Shown in pieces: positions 1 to 9,499 of a stretch of 64,000 bases of DNA. Each line of letters starts with the position of its first letter. The stretch's first letter is position 1. The stretch is from Watersipora subatra (taxonomy: Eukaryota > Bryozoa > Gymnolaemata > Cheilostomatida > Watersiporidae). The stretch spans positions 42,130,072-42,194,071 of the forward strand of contig NC_088714.1 in assembly GCF_963576615.1 (NCBI RefSeq), read 5' to 3'. The notes below the pieces were generated by a model. The model saw nothing but the letters and a program-made list of their open reading frames with translations. It did not search any database and was not told where the DNA came from. The translations under genes were made by a program, and so were the position numbers.

Positions 1-766
1 AGGCTTCCTTGTTAAACTCAATCAACTTTCATTACTACCAGTCGATTGCCAATCAGCAAAGCAAAATACCCAGATATGCAGGTCTTTAAACGATTTTGCA
101 AATTAGAGAATCAACCATTTTTGACAGTCTTACAACCAGTGATGTTGAGTCAGCAGATAGTGATGAAATTTAGACAGAGTAGAGAAATTTTAAACTGCTA
201 TTAATTACTGGTTGTGTTACTGTACTTATATTACAGTTAAATATAGTTTAAACTGAAAAAATGTAATTTTTAATTGAACAAAAGCTTTTTAGTGCATTCA
301 AATGGAAAAATAGGTGATGTCCGTTGCAACATGCATGTTCATTTTTGACCACTGAATTACTAAGAACCAATACCCAAAGTTTAAGATGTTATTTTATAAG
401 CACCAAACTATGTACCTGTTAATTAACTTACATTTGTCATAATCTGTATTTTCATTGCATGATCCAGTCTCAAAACTTAAAAATGGATTTTCTCGAAACT
501 GCAAAAGTGTGACATCACTAGTTTTTCCATTGGGGTTTTTATTTACATGTATATGTTCTGGTAGTCAGAAATAGAAACTCAAATTCAAAAAGCAACTTGT
601 TTCAGATTATGACACCAAAGGCGGTACAGGCAGCGATGATGTTGTCTATTGTTTAAATACTTTAACAAGAGTGCCCTAGATGGATCACAGAATTTATATT
701 ATGCGCTCTTCCATTTGTAGTCACTGAAGAATCGTGATAACAAATTCACTGCATAGTGATGGCAAT
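1..766. other. Non-coding AT-rich stretch
   Basis: I see no open frame with a recognisable domain, no splice-bounded exon and no clear repeat border here. It is plain AT-rich sequence leading up to the first TATACAGC palindrome. Confidence 0.5.
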
Positions 767-767
767 G

Positions 768-800
768 ATATACAGCCCCCACATATGAGGGGCTGTATAT
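768..800. repeat. Short palindrome, ATATACAGCCCC arms
   Basis: Perfect 12-bp arms (768-779 and 789-800) enclose a 9-base loop. The same arm sequence recurs at 1347-1379, and a related TATACAGC hairpin cluster lies near 15.45 kb, so this is a dispersed hairpin family. Confidence 0.75.
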
Positions 801-1045
801 AATTGGTGATGGTTAACTTTTGCTGCTTACTGGAACAACCATTCTTTGTCTGTTGCTAATGCTACCAAATAGCTTTTTTATGCTCTAATGGCTATTAGTC
901 ATGTTTCAGATACTTTTGAGTTCTGCTGTAACAAAAAACAGCAAATGTACATGTGATACAGCAGAGTTGAAACCCTTCAGCGGGAGGGTTCCTCGGCTCA
1001 GAAAGTGTAGCGAAAATGCTAAATGCTCACCTCTTATCTTCTCTA

Positions 1046-1183
1046 TAGGTAGTTCTCAAAGTTTGTGTATGTCCAGCTTTAGCTGAAATGCCCGAGTTAT
1101 AACTTTGCATACTAACGGACTTCAACTCACAAAGATGGCAACCTGAAGTTTGAATTACGCGTGCTTTACCGCTGCGCTAAACA
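1046..1183 (-). mobile_element. tRNA-derived SINE copy
   Basis: Read on the minus strand, a Pol III A-box-like motif (TTAGCGCAGCGGTAAAGC, about 1175-1158) is followed by a B-box-like GAGTTGAAGTCC. The copy then ends in the tail GGACATACACAAACTTTGAG. The same tail ends the elements at 24.2 and 43.1 kb, which also have tRNA-like heads on the minus strand. The borders are approximate. It is called a SINE from the promoter boxes plus the shared tail. Confidence 0.5.
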
Positions 1184-1346
1184 ATGCCTATTGAGCAATG
1201 CCATTGTTCTTATTCCAACCATTATTCTGGAAGTGCCACGGTATACAGCATATACGGTACGGTAGGATTTTTCCGTTCCCATCCTAAAAGTCTCATTTCC
1301 GCTTTAACTCGCAACAATCCGCTAATTAGATTATCTCTCACCAATA

Positions 1347-1379
1347 ATATACAGCCCCCCTGGGGGGGGGGCTGTATAT
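1347..1379. repeat. Short palindrome, second TATACAGC copy
   Basis: Arms ATATACAGCCCCCC and its complement meet almost without a loop and are followed by ATCATTGAT. It is the same hairpin family as 768-800. Confidence 0.75.
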
Positions 1380-1810
1380 CATTGATTTACAGATATCAGG
1401 TATTGATATATTGATATAGATTGATGATATCAGGTATATCATTGATTGCATACAGGCTAGGCCATCACAAAGGGGGAGCAACAATTGTTATTGAACTTTG
1501 TGCTCTCCTTCTGTCATAGCTAGTTTCTTCTGAGTAGTCTTATTGTTTACTGGGCTTATTCATCCTAAGAATTATTACATGTATATTACAAAACATTTAC
1601 GTCAACTTCCCAAACACCCACCGCTTTTTTCCTTGTTAATATTATCGCTTGTTGTGTGGCAGACTGATTGTGATGACTTATTAGAATTAAAAGTTAACAT
1701 AAATCCCAGTCAATCAATATTCAGTACAGGCCCAGCCAAAAGTGAGTGCAATGCAACAATAATTATACCCTGCACAACATTACCCACTTACTTTAAACGA
1801 CTGCAGCTCA

Positions 1811-2280
1811 GGGATCGCTAAACATGTTATGGAAATGTTTACATTTCCATATCCATTTCCATAAGCATAAATATTTCCATAATTTTATGGAAGTGGATAT
1901 GGAAATTTTATTTTAGAAATATGGAAATGTTATGGAAATGGAAATAATATGGATATGAATGATGGCAACACGGAAATGAATTATGGAAATGTCATGGAAA
2001 TAATATGGAAATGAATTATGGAAATGTTATGGAAATGGAAATGAATTATGGAAATGAATTATGGAAATGGAAATAATATGGAAATGAATTATGGAAATGG
2101 ATTATGGAAATGAAAATAATATGGAAATTAATTATGGAAATGGAAATAATATGGAAATGATTATGGAAATGGAAGGAATATATATATATATGGAAATGAA
2201 TTATGGAAATGTTATGGAAATGGAGATAATATGGAAATGAGTTATGGAAATGAGTTATGGAAATGGAAATTGTAACATAC
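1811..2280. repeat. ATGGAAATG-type satellite block 1
   Basis: A head module starting GGGATCGCTAAACATGTTATG contains inverted ATTTCCAT motifs. It is followed by several hundred bases of irregular ATGGAAATG / AATAATATGGAAATGAATT units. The long open frames across it come from the repeat and are not genes. Confidence 0.85.
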
Positions 2281-2384
2281 ACGTAATCCAAGATATAAAC
2301 TGAGGCAAGTTATACTGGCTAATACGTCTATATAGGTGTATATTTAAATGAAGGAATATTTAAAGTGCTAAGTGTATACATTAT

Positions 2385-2630
2385 GGGATCGCTAAACATA
2401 TTGTAGAAATGTTTACTTTTCTATATCCATTTCCATAAACATTAATATTTCCATAATTTTATGGAAATTGATATGGAAATCTTATTTTAGAAATATGGAA
2501 TTGGTATGGAAATGGAAATAATATGGAAATGATTCATGGAAGTATTATAGAAATGGAAATAACATGGAAATGAATTATGGAAATGTTATGGAAATGGAAA
2601 TGAATTATGGAAATGTTATGGAATATGAGC
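2385..2630. repeat. ATGGAAATG-type satellite block 2
   Basis: This is a second, diverged copy of the module: the same GGGATCGCTAAACAT head followed by the same satellite tail. It lies about 575 bp downstream in the same orientation, suggesting that head and satellite move or duplicate as a unit. Confidence 0.75.
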
Positions 2631-3008
2631 TGAGACAGATGATGGAGTATGTGGTCACAAAGCAAGACAAGAGCTTTACTGCTCCACTGAATGCCGGTAT
2701 GGTCTTAACGTTCTGAAACTGGTTACTTACAGGCTTAAATGTGTATATATATAAATATACGTATTTATATATAAGAATATATAATGTTCAATTAGGCCTG
2801 CCTAGGCTAGCAGGAAGCCTTGGGTGACAGATTTTCTTGCATATTTTTGTTTAGTGATATTACACTAGGTTTTTCGGTTTAGTTACTAATAGCGTATGAA
2901 TCATTGAATCTCTGACAGATTATGCGATATATAGATATATAAATATATATATATAAACTTTACTTCTGTTTAGGTTGCTCTAAGTTTTTCCATTTAAATA
3001 ATTTTCAG

Positions 3009-3132
3009 AAAGTCTTGCAAAGAAGTCCAGGCATTTCATCGGAAAAATCCCGAGTATGATTGTTGGTTCGAAGATGCTATGCGAACATGGCCTGGATATC
3101 AACAGAAGGAAGAAGCAGCAACACGAGGCAAG
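3009..3132 (+). CDS. Candidate internal exon, unknown gene
   Basis: The 41-codon frame is bounded by an acceptor (TTTTCAG ending at 3008) and a possible donor (AAG|GTGCAAGT, GT at 3133). The translation starts KSCKEVQAFHRKNPEYDCWF and contains EDAMRTWPGYQQKEEA. It has a protein-like mix of charged and aromatic residues and is not repetitive. The 21-bp minisatellite begins immediately after the donor. I do not recognise the family, and no partner exon is evident nearby, so this is a weak call. Confidence 0.25.
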
Positions 3133-3138
3133 GTGCAA

Positions 3139-3224
3139 GTGCGTGACATATTGTGACAAGTGCGTGACATATCGTGACAAGTGCGTGACATATCGTGACA
3201 AGTGCGTGACAAGTGCGTGACATC
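3139..3224. repeat. 21-bp minisatellite (GTGCGTGACATATCGTGACAA)
   Basis: About four units in tandem, the last one shortened. The array sits directly against the candidate exon ending at 3132. Confidence 0.85.
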
Positions 3225-3358
3225 GGTATCTTTGTGTATAAGGGATCAAACACTGCACACCTGATTGATGTTAATAGCAATGCTACTTTTCTACATGTAT
3301 CAGACTCATCTGCTTTTTTGTTACCCAAATTGTATTACGCATTTTGTTAATATCTGTG

Positions 3359-3554
3359 ATGAATTGCTACTTTTTGTCATTTTAGCGTAATCTTTGTATC
3401 TGCTTCACTCAGATAGTTCATGCTTTGTTGTGTCATATGGAATATCTATACAACTGTCTTGTAGAAAGAGACTGATTCTGATTATTCATCAGTGAGCGAA
3501 TGTGAAATCTGGTTCAGAACACAATAAAGAGCCATCGTGCTGCCAGTTTGACAA
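3359..3554 (+). repeat. Left long inverted repeat
   Basis: It matches the reverse complement of 6370-6568 over essentially its whole length, with small indels. It includes the shared blocks CTTTGTATCTGCTTCACTCA and GTTCATGCTTTGTTGTGTCA. Confidence 0.8.
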
Positions 3555-4159
3555 TAAGTCAGAATTGTGCTCCTCAAATGTTACAGATGAGCCATTGTGG
3601 TCAATGAGCCAAACGATAGGTTTATTGAGCACCATGGACCCATGATATCATTATCAACAACTAAATGCTTTTACTGTACAGTATATATAACGTTGTCTCT
3701 TTTTTGTTTGCGCACATGCCCCATGCGCAAAATCAATTGCTTTGAAATAGAATATGCATGTTAGGCCAGCATAACTGACACAAGATCTGTGTTATATCCA
3801 TATTATCTTTAATATCAAGAGAAAGGCCTTATTCACTACCTCACTCATAAAAAGTTTAAAATAAATTAAAATATCAATAAATTTGTAAACAAGTATTCAA
3901 ATATCTCTCAATATGGATATACTAGAAACACATAAAAAACATGCCTCCCTGATAGCTTGTGATGCTAATTGGCCATAATGGAAACAGAAAAAAGCACCTT
4001 CTTCATCATATAAATGAGACTTTACAAAATATACGAAAACGGTGGCTGTTGACACAAGCATATTTAAAACTTCATCATGACCATATTGAACAAGATTATA
4101 CATATTTATACATATGTCATAACGTGAATCTTGCATCATGTATGTAAATAAGAAAAAGC

Positions 4160-5945
4160 CTAACCTAGAGGATCACACCTTCTGCATTGCCATTCATGAT
4201 CCAAAGCACCGGTGAAAGGATCCAAATCTGTAGGTTTCATAATGATGCACCGACGATGAAATCACTCGTTGTGACTGCCACACAGTACCATCTCTCTACC
4301 AGGTGCATCTAAATCGGTGTTGTCATGAGGCCTTGGGCATGCACAGAATAGCTAAAATCAACATAGGCTGGCTTGTTAACGGAAATTATGGAAGTCCTAT
4401 TATAAATATTCCTTTCATCATCGAAATATTTTTTCGGTGAATTGACCATTTACTATGAATAATAAAATGTCACCAGCCAATGTGTTCAAATAAATGAAAA
4501 AGTTTCGTTATTTTCTCAGTTTCTGCAAACGAAAACTGATAAACCTCAAGACCAGATTTTACCTTATCTGCTAACCAATGCATTGGGTATAAAACATAAA
4601 AAATGGAAAGTTTGATTGATACACCTGATTATTCGCGTGGTTGTATCAATGATTTCTTACCTTATCATGGATGACGCGAGCCCTGATCCGTCTGACCTTT
4701 GATGACAGATGTAATCGAGGGAACTGTGTTCATTCACCCTGCTGGAGGCACGTCACAACATGTGCCCTGAGTTTTTGCTGATCGAATGCAGTTTTGCAGA
4801 AGTTAGTTCCAAATAAGGTTTTGACCAAATACATAACTGCAAATATGTCACAATCAGTGGAGCCATTTTGCGCTTGAACTGATTCAACTGCCTATGCCAA
4901 CTCCTTGCCCGGATGTTTCCTTAAGCCTTCAAAGAGACCATCGTAAAGTAGTGAAACATTTTTGCCACACAAACTGTAGAGGTAGAATTGGCTCCTATCC
5001 AACAGAAACAATGGCTTTCGATGACATTCAATTTAGTGAAAGTAAAAGTTTCAATGGAAAAAATATGAAAGACAAACACAATGATACCTGTTAACTAGAC
5101 CAAGAAATTATACTGAACTGCGCCCGTAAAGGATTTAAAGCATAATAAAAATGGCGAATATTTATCAGCTGACGCTGCTATTTTGTATATTGAAGTAGCA
5201 TTCCTTTATTTTTCTTACTGGCTATGGCGCATTTAGTGCTGTGAGGAATAGCAAGATTCAAACTTTCAAAGTACTTTACTGTTTCATATGAAGCTCCAAT
5301 ATCCGTAGCTGATACCCAATGATGTTTCTTAGACATGTAGAGGACTTGAGCATATCTCTCTGTGCCATACTGCGCAACAGCATCAACCTTTCTGGCCGCT
5401 GAATAAGGTGGCAATCTTGAGTGACTTAAAGCATACCTGCTTGCTAAAAAGACATATACAAGCGTGGGTGTTAGATAGAAAATAACCTAAGTGATGCACA
5501 AATTTATTTATAACATGTATAGACTGAGGTGCACAATGTTTAATAGGTCTGCCTGTCTCTTTTTATTTTGAAAAAACGGAAAGAGACAGGCGATGGAATT
5601 GTGATGTCCATTCCATCGCAATGGAATGGACATCGCAACTTGCGATGTCCACCGATTTAATTGCGGGGTGGAAAGGAACAATCCCACTTTGCTCAGCTTC
5701 TGTGATAACAACGTACAATTGCAAGGGTATTCTATTTTTTATTAGAGCCAATCATACAAATACATCCAAAGATATTAATTGATAAGATGATACTTTTAAC
5801 ATACTTTGCCAACTGGATGATTTTGATGGCAGTCCACTTTGGGTAGGCTGAGTAAGAAATACTCCTCTAGCCTCAATGGCCAAGCATCCTTCATACTCTT
5901 CAGCATCTTAGTCTTGTCTGTTTTGACTGAAGTGTTTTCAGACAT
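4160..5945 (-). pseudogene. Candidate split gene with PHD-like last exon (in-frame stop)
   Basis: Proposed minus-strand exons are: 5945-5805 (ATG start, 47 codons, donor GTATGT); 5699-5653 (uncertain); 5436-5219 (about 72 codons, donor A|GTAAGAA); 4723-4661 (21 codons, acceptor AACACAG, donor GTAAGAA); and 4351-4160 (acceptor TTTTAG, stop TAG). The first three join in phase, as do the last two, but exon 3 (phase 1) does not join exon 4 (phase 0), so an exon is missing or misplaced. The last exon has a CxC pair, MVLC, a WFH-type site, RRC and WQCRRC, which resembles a C4HC3 PHD finger. The Trp codon before FH is TGA, an in-frame stop. The middle exon includes SRLPPYSAARKVDAVAQYGT, which I do not recognise. 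The gene lies wholly between the long inverted repeats and could belong to a mobile element. Confidence is moderate for the last two exons and low for the whole model. Confidence 0.35.
5551..5634. repeat. Two adjacent hairpins
   Basis: Arms GCCTGTCTCTTT/AAAGAGACAGGC (5551-5562, 5580-5591) and GATGTCCATTCCAT/ATGGAATGGACATC (5603-5616, 5621-5634) are both perfect and lie 12 bases apart. Confidence 0.8.
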
Positions 5946-6260
5946 TGACTTCAACTTAAAAACAAACAAGGGTCGTTGTTGGTATAAATGTTATCATTGA
6001 TAACTGCATAAATGACACTGATCAGACCAAGGAGACAGAATAAGTGCTCAAATCACTAGCGAGTTTTGAAAAATTTGATGTCCATTTATATAGCTGACAT
6101 AGGACAATACCTAGAATGTTGGTGTGACAACATGTAATTTATTTCAATGTTTGCACCTCTATCTAGAGTAGTGAATAGTTATGAGATAAATTAATACTGG
6201 CATTGGCGTGGTATTGACATTTTAATTGTTGGACAATTTTGAAACACCAACCTTGAAACC

Positions 6261-6312
6261 AGGATATCTGACTATTCTCTTTACTTTTGTAAAGAGTATA
6301 GTCAGATATCCT
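6261..6312. repeat. 24-bp-arm hairpin
   Basis: Arms 6261-6284 and 6289-6312 (AGGATATCTGACTATTCTCT and its complement) differ at one base and enclose a 4-base loop. A short ATTTTCAAAT palindrome follows at once. Confidence 0.85.
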
Positions 6313-6354
6313 GATTTTCAAATCAGGTATCCTGTTTTTCAAAGTTATATCCAA

Positions 6355-6390
6355 ATTGTGCTGCCAGATTTGTCAATCTGGCAGCACAAT
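6355..6390. repeat. 16-bp-arm perfect hairpin
   Basis: ATTGTGCTGCCAGATT (6355-6370) and its exact complement (6375-6390) enclose TGTC. The hairpin overlaps the inner edge of the right long inverted repeat and is absent from the left copy, so it arose after the two copies separated. Confidence 0.85.
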
Positions 6391-6568
6391 CTATTTTTAT
6401 CATGTCCTGAACCAGATTTTGCCGTTTTCTTACTGATGGATAATCAGAATTAATCTCTTTCTACAAGACGGTTGAATAGATATTTTATATGACACAACAA
6501 AGCATGAACTTACTGAGTGAAGCAGATACAAAGATTGCGCTGAAACAACAAAAAGTAGCAATTCATTA
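6370..6568 (-). repeat. Right long inverted repeat
   Basis: Inverted partner of 3359-3554. Its outer end (GCAATTCATT) abuts CCTTGCTGTATTATGGG, the 3' end of a LINE tail copy. Confidence 0.8.
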
Positions 6569-6570
6569 CC

Positions 6571-6850
6571 TTGCTGTATTATGGGATTTGTTAGGCTCAG
6601 GCTATATTGGCGTCTGAGCTCAAAGCAGTGCAGGTGGTCTTGCTAATTACGGTGAGTACATAAAGCTGGATAACGCTAGTGGGTAAAGCTAGTAGATTAG
6701 GTAGTATAAGGCAGTATGGGGAGAATATAAGGAAGTGTAATGAAAGACGGGCTGTTTTCTTCTTCTGTTCATCAGCTCATGTAGGTCTATTGATTTATAC
6801 AACATGGCGCAGTTGACAAAATGCATATTATAATTTTGGTAAGAAAAAAG
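6571..6850 (-). mobile_element. LINE 3' tail, copy 1 (5'-truncated)
   Basis: This matches 54.87-55.11 kb in the same orientation over about 250 bp, including GTTAGGCTCAGGCTATATTGG and GCTAGTGGGTAAAGCTAGTA (shown on the plus strand). In the 54.9-kb copy the same sequence directly follows a non-LTR reverse transcriptase frame read on the minus strand. It is therefore the 3' untranslated tail of that LINE, here without coding sequence. Confidence 0.65.
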
Positions 6851-6859
6851 CAGACTAGT

Positions 6860-8220
6860 CTGATACATGTAAAAAAGTAGCTCTGATGTTGACATTTATC
6901 ATTCGCTTTGCTTCATCACCGTTCGGTCAGACAAAGACAGTACGATATCTCATTTTTACATTTGTACTAGTATCGAGAGGTACCAGTATTGTTGTATTCA
7001 AAGTTTTGATGGATAGCTTCTGGTGAAACAGTAACATTTTTTTATACACAAACACATATATGCAAGAATTGTTATTATTAATTCAACATGTTCAGGATTT
7101 TATTTTGTTTTCTCAGTTCATATTTTTGTACCATTACCAAATCATCTTTTATTGTAATCGTAGCGAAACCGACTTACGTAATTTATGTTACTAGCTAATT
7201 GTTTCACATTTACATTTAAACCCTCTTATAGTTGTTTCATTTTTTTTAACTTATTACACTTTCACAAAACACTTTTCTCATGATATGTTGTTTGAAAGTT
7301 AGAATGGTAAATGTTATTATATGTTAAATACAAATCAATTTTTTTTCCAAAGACTTTTTAATTACCCGGGTAACGCCAGGTTGTAAAGCAAGTAGATATA
7401 AAAAAGAGTTCTACAGAAAAACAATTAAGTAAAGCAACAGAAAAGAGTTTGCTCAAGTAACTGCGGTGAACTAGCACAGTTGGTGGGCATCCAGTAAAAA
7501 AGAAAACAGGAAAACTATGAACGTCAAAATATTGATGGAGAGTTTACTCAAATGTTCAAGCTACTACAAAACTTGCACAGCTGTGTCAATTTAATTTGTT
7601 TTTCGTGCTATCAAACCGATTCAGGTACAAACTAGCTTGATTAAAATCAAATCACTTGTTTGTGTCAAATTATATTTAACATTTACTTCCTGTTTTATAA
7701 CCGATCATCTTATTCCGAAAGAATACCTGGACAAATGTTCATTAACCACTTGATTTGTTTCTCAATTTAAATTCTGAATCTATTTTTAAATCAAATCCCA
7801 AACCTTTTGGGATTTTGTTAAAATCAAATAAAAACTGATTCAAATCACTACAAAGGGGATTTGTTTCAAATATTCCAAAATTTGAATCACCACCGATTTG
7901 AGCACAGCTCTGCTTGCCAGTGTGTAGATCCGTCCTCATAGCACCCAGATAATATACTCAAGCCACAAAGATCTAGAGCACAGCAAAATCCGTATCTTAA
8001 TAAAAATGGACTTGATTTGGAGGTAAGTAAAATAAACTAGTTATGCTTGAAAACTGCTTGATTCTGGCCTAACAACTTGCATAGTGGAAAGGTTGTCTAA
8101 AGAAGAAGCTGGTGGCAACGTTGAGTCCGATGAAACTGGTAATCATAGGTTAAACAGAACCCCTGTGTCCTGCTGATGTTAACCAGTCTGTACAAGATGC
8201 TTACATTTCGGTAAATAGTC
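6860..8220. other. No gene seen
   Basis: AT-rich non-coding DNA. The only structure noticed is an imperfect hairpin around 7782-7830 built from AAATCAAATCCCAAA and its complement. No open frame has family features. Confidence 0.5.
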
Positions 8221-8221
8221 A

Positions 8222-8490
8222 GTAGCTTCTTCGTCAAAAAATAACTGGTTTACAGGATGTCAGCTGATCTGTATGTCGTCTGCAGGATGTCAACTGATTT
8301 GATTATAGTCTGCAGGATGTCAGCTGACCTGTATATAGTCAGCTAGATATCAACTGGTTTGTATATAGCCTGCAGAATGTCAGCTTATCTGTATGTAGTC
8401 TGCAGGATATCAGCTGATCTGTATGTAGTCTTCAGGATGTCAGCTCATCTGTATGTAGTCAGCTAAATGCCAACAACTGGTTTGTATATA
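8222..8490. repeat. ~30-bp minisatellite (CTGCAGGATGTCAGCTGATC...)
   Basis: Eight or nine diverged units of the form CTGCAGGATGTCAGCTGATC plus TGTATGTAGT, with variants such as AGCTAGATATCAACTGGTTT. Confidence 0.85.
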
Positions 8491-8496
8491 TACAAA

Positions 8497-8544
8497 CTTG
8501 ACAGAAAGTTATTGACTATATATAGTCAATAACTTTCTGTCAAG
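8497..8544. repeat. Perfect 48-bp palindrome without a loop
   Basis: The 24-bp arms (8497-8520 and 8521-8544, starting CTTGACAGAAAGTTATTGAC) are exact complements with no spacer. It directly follows the 30-bp minisatellite. The phrase AATAACTT.CTGTCAAG recurs around 8670. Confidence 0.9.
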
Positions 8545-8719
8545 TGGATCTAGTCGGTCTAAAATATTACCAGGTTTTAAGGAAGTCAGTGGCTATCAAG
8601 CCAGTAGTTTGTTATTGAATATTAAATGCATGCAATGTGTAAAGGATGTCAACTGATGCGCATTTAATCAATAACTTGCTGTCAAGTATATCTAGTCTGT
8701 ATGAGATGCCAGCCGATCT

Positions 8720-8785
8720 GTATTTCTACAAAGACTCGGTAGGCGGGAGCTCCTGACCACTGAACCACACCCGCGCCTGTTGCGA
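8720..8785 (-). mobile_element. tRNA-like SINE head
   Basis: On the minus strand GTGTGGTTCAGTGGTCAGGA matches a Pol III A box and CTACCGAGTC resembles a B box. The spacing is shorter than in a standard tRNA. It is a fragment with no defined tail. Confidence 0.35.
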
Positions 8786-8869
8786 ATTATGATAGCTATA
8801 GAATGTATTTAGCGAGTGAGACTAGTAAGGGCAATGACTACTACAATCACCTTAAATAATAATACAATA

Positions 8870-9495
8870 ATAATAATAATAGAAACATGGGAAAACAAAG
8901 AGCATAAACAAAAAGATAAATAAACAAGAAACATGAGTTGCCCCACACAGAATAATGGTACGACCACCGTGCAGAATCTATATTGGAGAATGAGAAAGTG
9001 AAGCTGCTATGGGACTTCAATGTGCAGACAGACAAGGTTATTGAAGCTAGAAGACCAGACCTGATACTAATAAACAAAGAAACCAAACAATGTCAGGTCA
9101 TAGACATAGCAATACCTGTAGACACAAGGGTAGTACAGAAGGAGGATGAGAAGATTGGTAAATACAAAGAGCTTGGGTTCGAGATAAACAGACTGTGGAA
9201 GGTTAAGACCGAAGTGATACCAATGGTAATTGGTGCACTCGGAACAATATCAATGAGGCATATACCATACCTGGCTGAGGAGGGAGTGAACATGTCTTTT
9301 GAGACTATACAGAAGACAGCCATCTTAGGAACAGCTCACATATTGAGGAAGGTCCTCTCTTAGTGGAATTGAGAAAGATGTTGGATCCTTTGGCCTTTTG
9401 TTAAGACCTGGACTCAACACGGACTAAAACCAGTCACCTACCACCACACGACTGTGAAGAAAAACCTTTACCATAATAATAACAATAATAATAAG
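8870..9495 (+). mobile_element. 5'-truncated R2-type LINE in a TAA microsatellite
   Basis: The fragment holds the C-terminal end of a non-LTR retrotransposon pol gene, a short 3' untranslated region, and a tail running into AATAATAACAATAATAATAA. An AATAATACAATAATAATAAT tract also lies on its 5' side. It is thus enclosed by the same trinucleotide repeat on both sides, as expected for insertion into a TAA microsatellite, a target known for Dong/R4-type LINEs. Confidence 0.7.
8956..9363 (+). pseudogene. LINE pol C-terminus, restriction-enzyme-like endonuclease
   Basis: The frame is open from the TGG codon at 8956, just after a stop, to TAG at 9361-9363. It lacks a start codon because the element is 5'-truncated. 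In order it shows ENEKVKLLWDFNVQTDKVIE, RRPDLILINK, QVIDIAIPVD, KEDEKIGKYKELGFEI, VIPMVIGALGTIS and the ending KTAILGTAHILRKVLS. The RPD...ID.A.P...K order is that of the PD-(D/E)xK endonuclease at the C-terminus of R2/R4/NeSL-type LINEs, which nicks the target for target-primed reverse transcription. The reverse transcriptase is missing, so the copy cannot move by itself. The second such LINE (49.8-51.7 kb) is a different subfamily. Assignment to the superfamily is firm; the exact clade is not. Confidence 0.85.
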
Positions 9496-9499
9496 CGTA

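Larger units (their letters stand above)
3359..6568. mobile_element. Putative TIR element, ~3.2 kb, carrying a PHD-like gene
   Basis: The first ~196 bp (3359-3554) and last ~199 bp (6370-6568) are inverted copies of each other, about 80% identical by eye. Both read inward from GAATTGCTACTTTTTG to GTGCTGCCAG. Between them lie minus-strand exon-like segments (4160-5945), the last with a PHD-like Cys pattern. No target-site duplication is obvious, and the right end touches a LINE 3' tail. It may be a DNA transposon with long terminal inverted repeats, or an inverted duplication that happens to flank a gene. Confidence 0.4.

Noticed and set aside
1543-1821. 92-codon frame with a hydrophobic stretch and two Cys
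   Set aside because: It could be read as a secreted protein fragment, but it has no proper ATG, no splice sites I trust, and it runs into the satellite head.
2046-2291. His/Phe/Ser-rich minus-strand frame
   Set aside because: Reverse complement of the ATGGAAATG satellite.
4894-5094. 66-codon plus-strand frame with a CHTNC motif
   Set aside because: It lies opposite the minus-strand candidate gene. I could not find splice signals on the plus strand, so I left it uncalled, though it could compete with that model.
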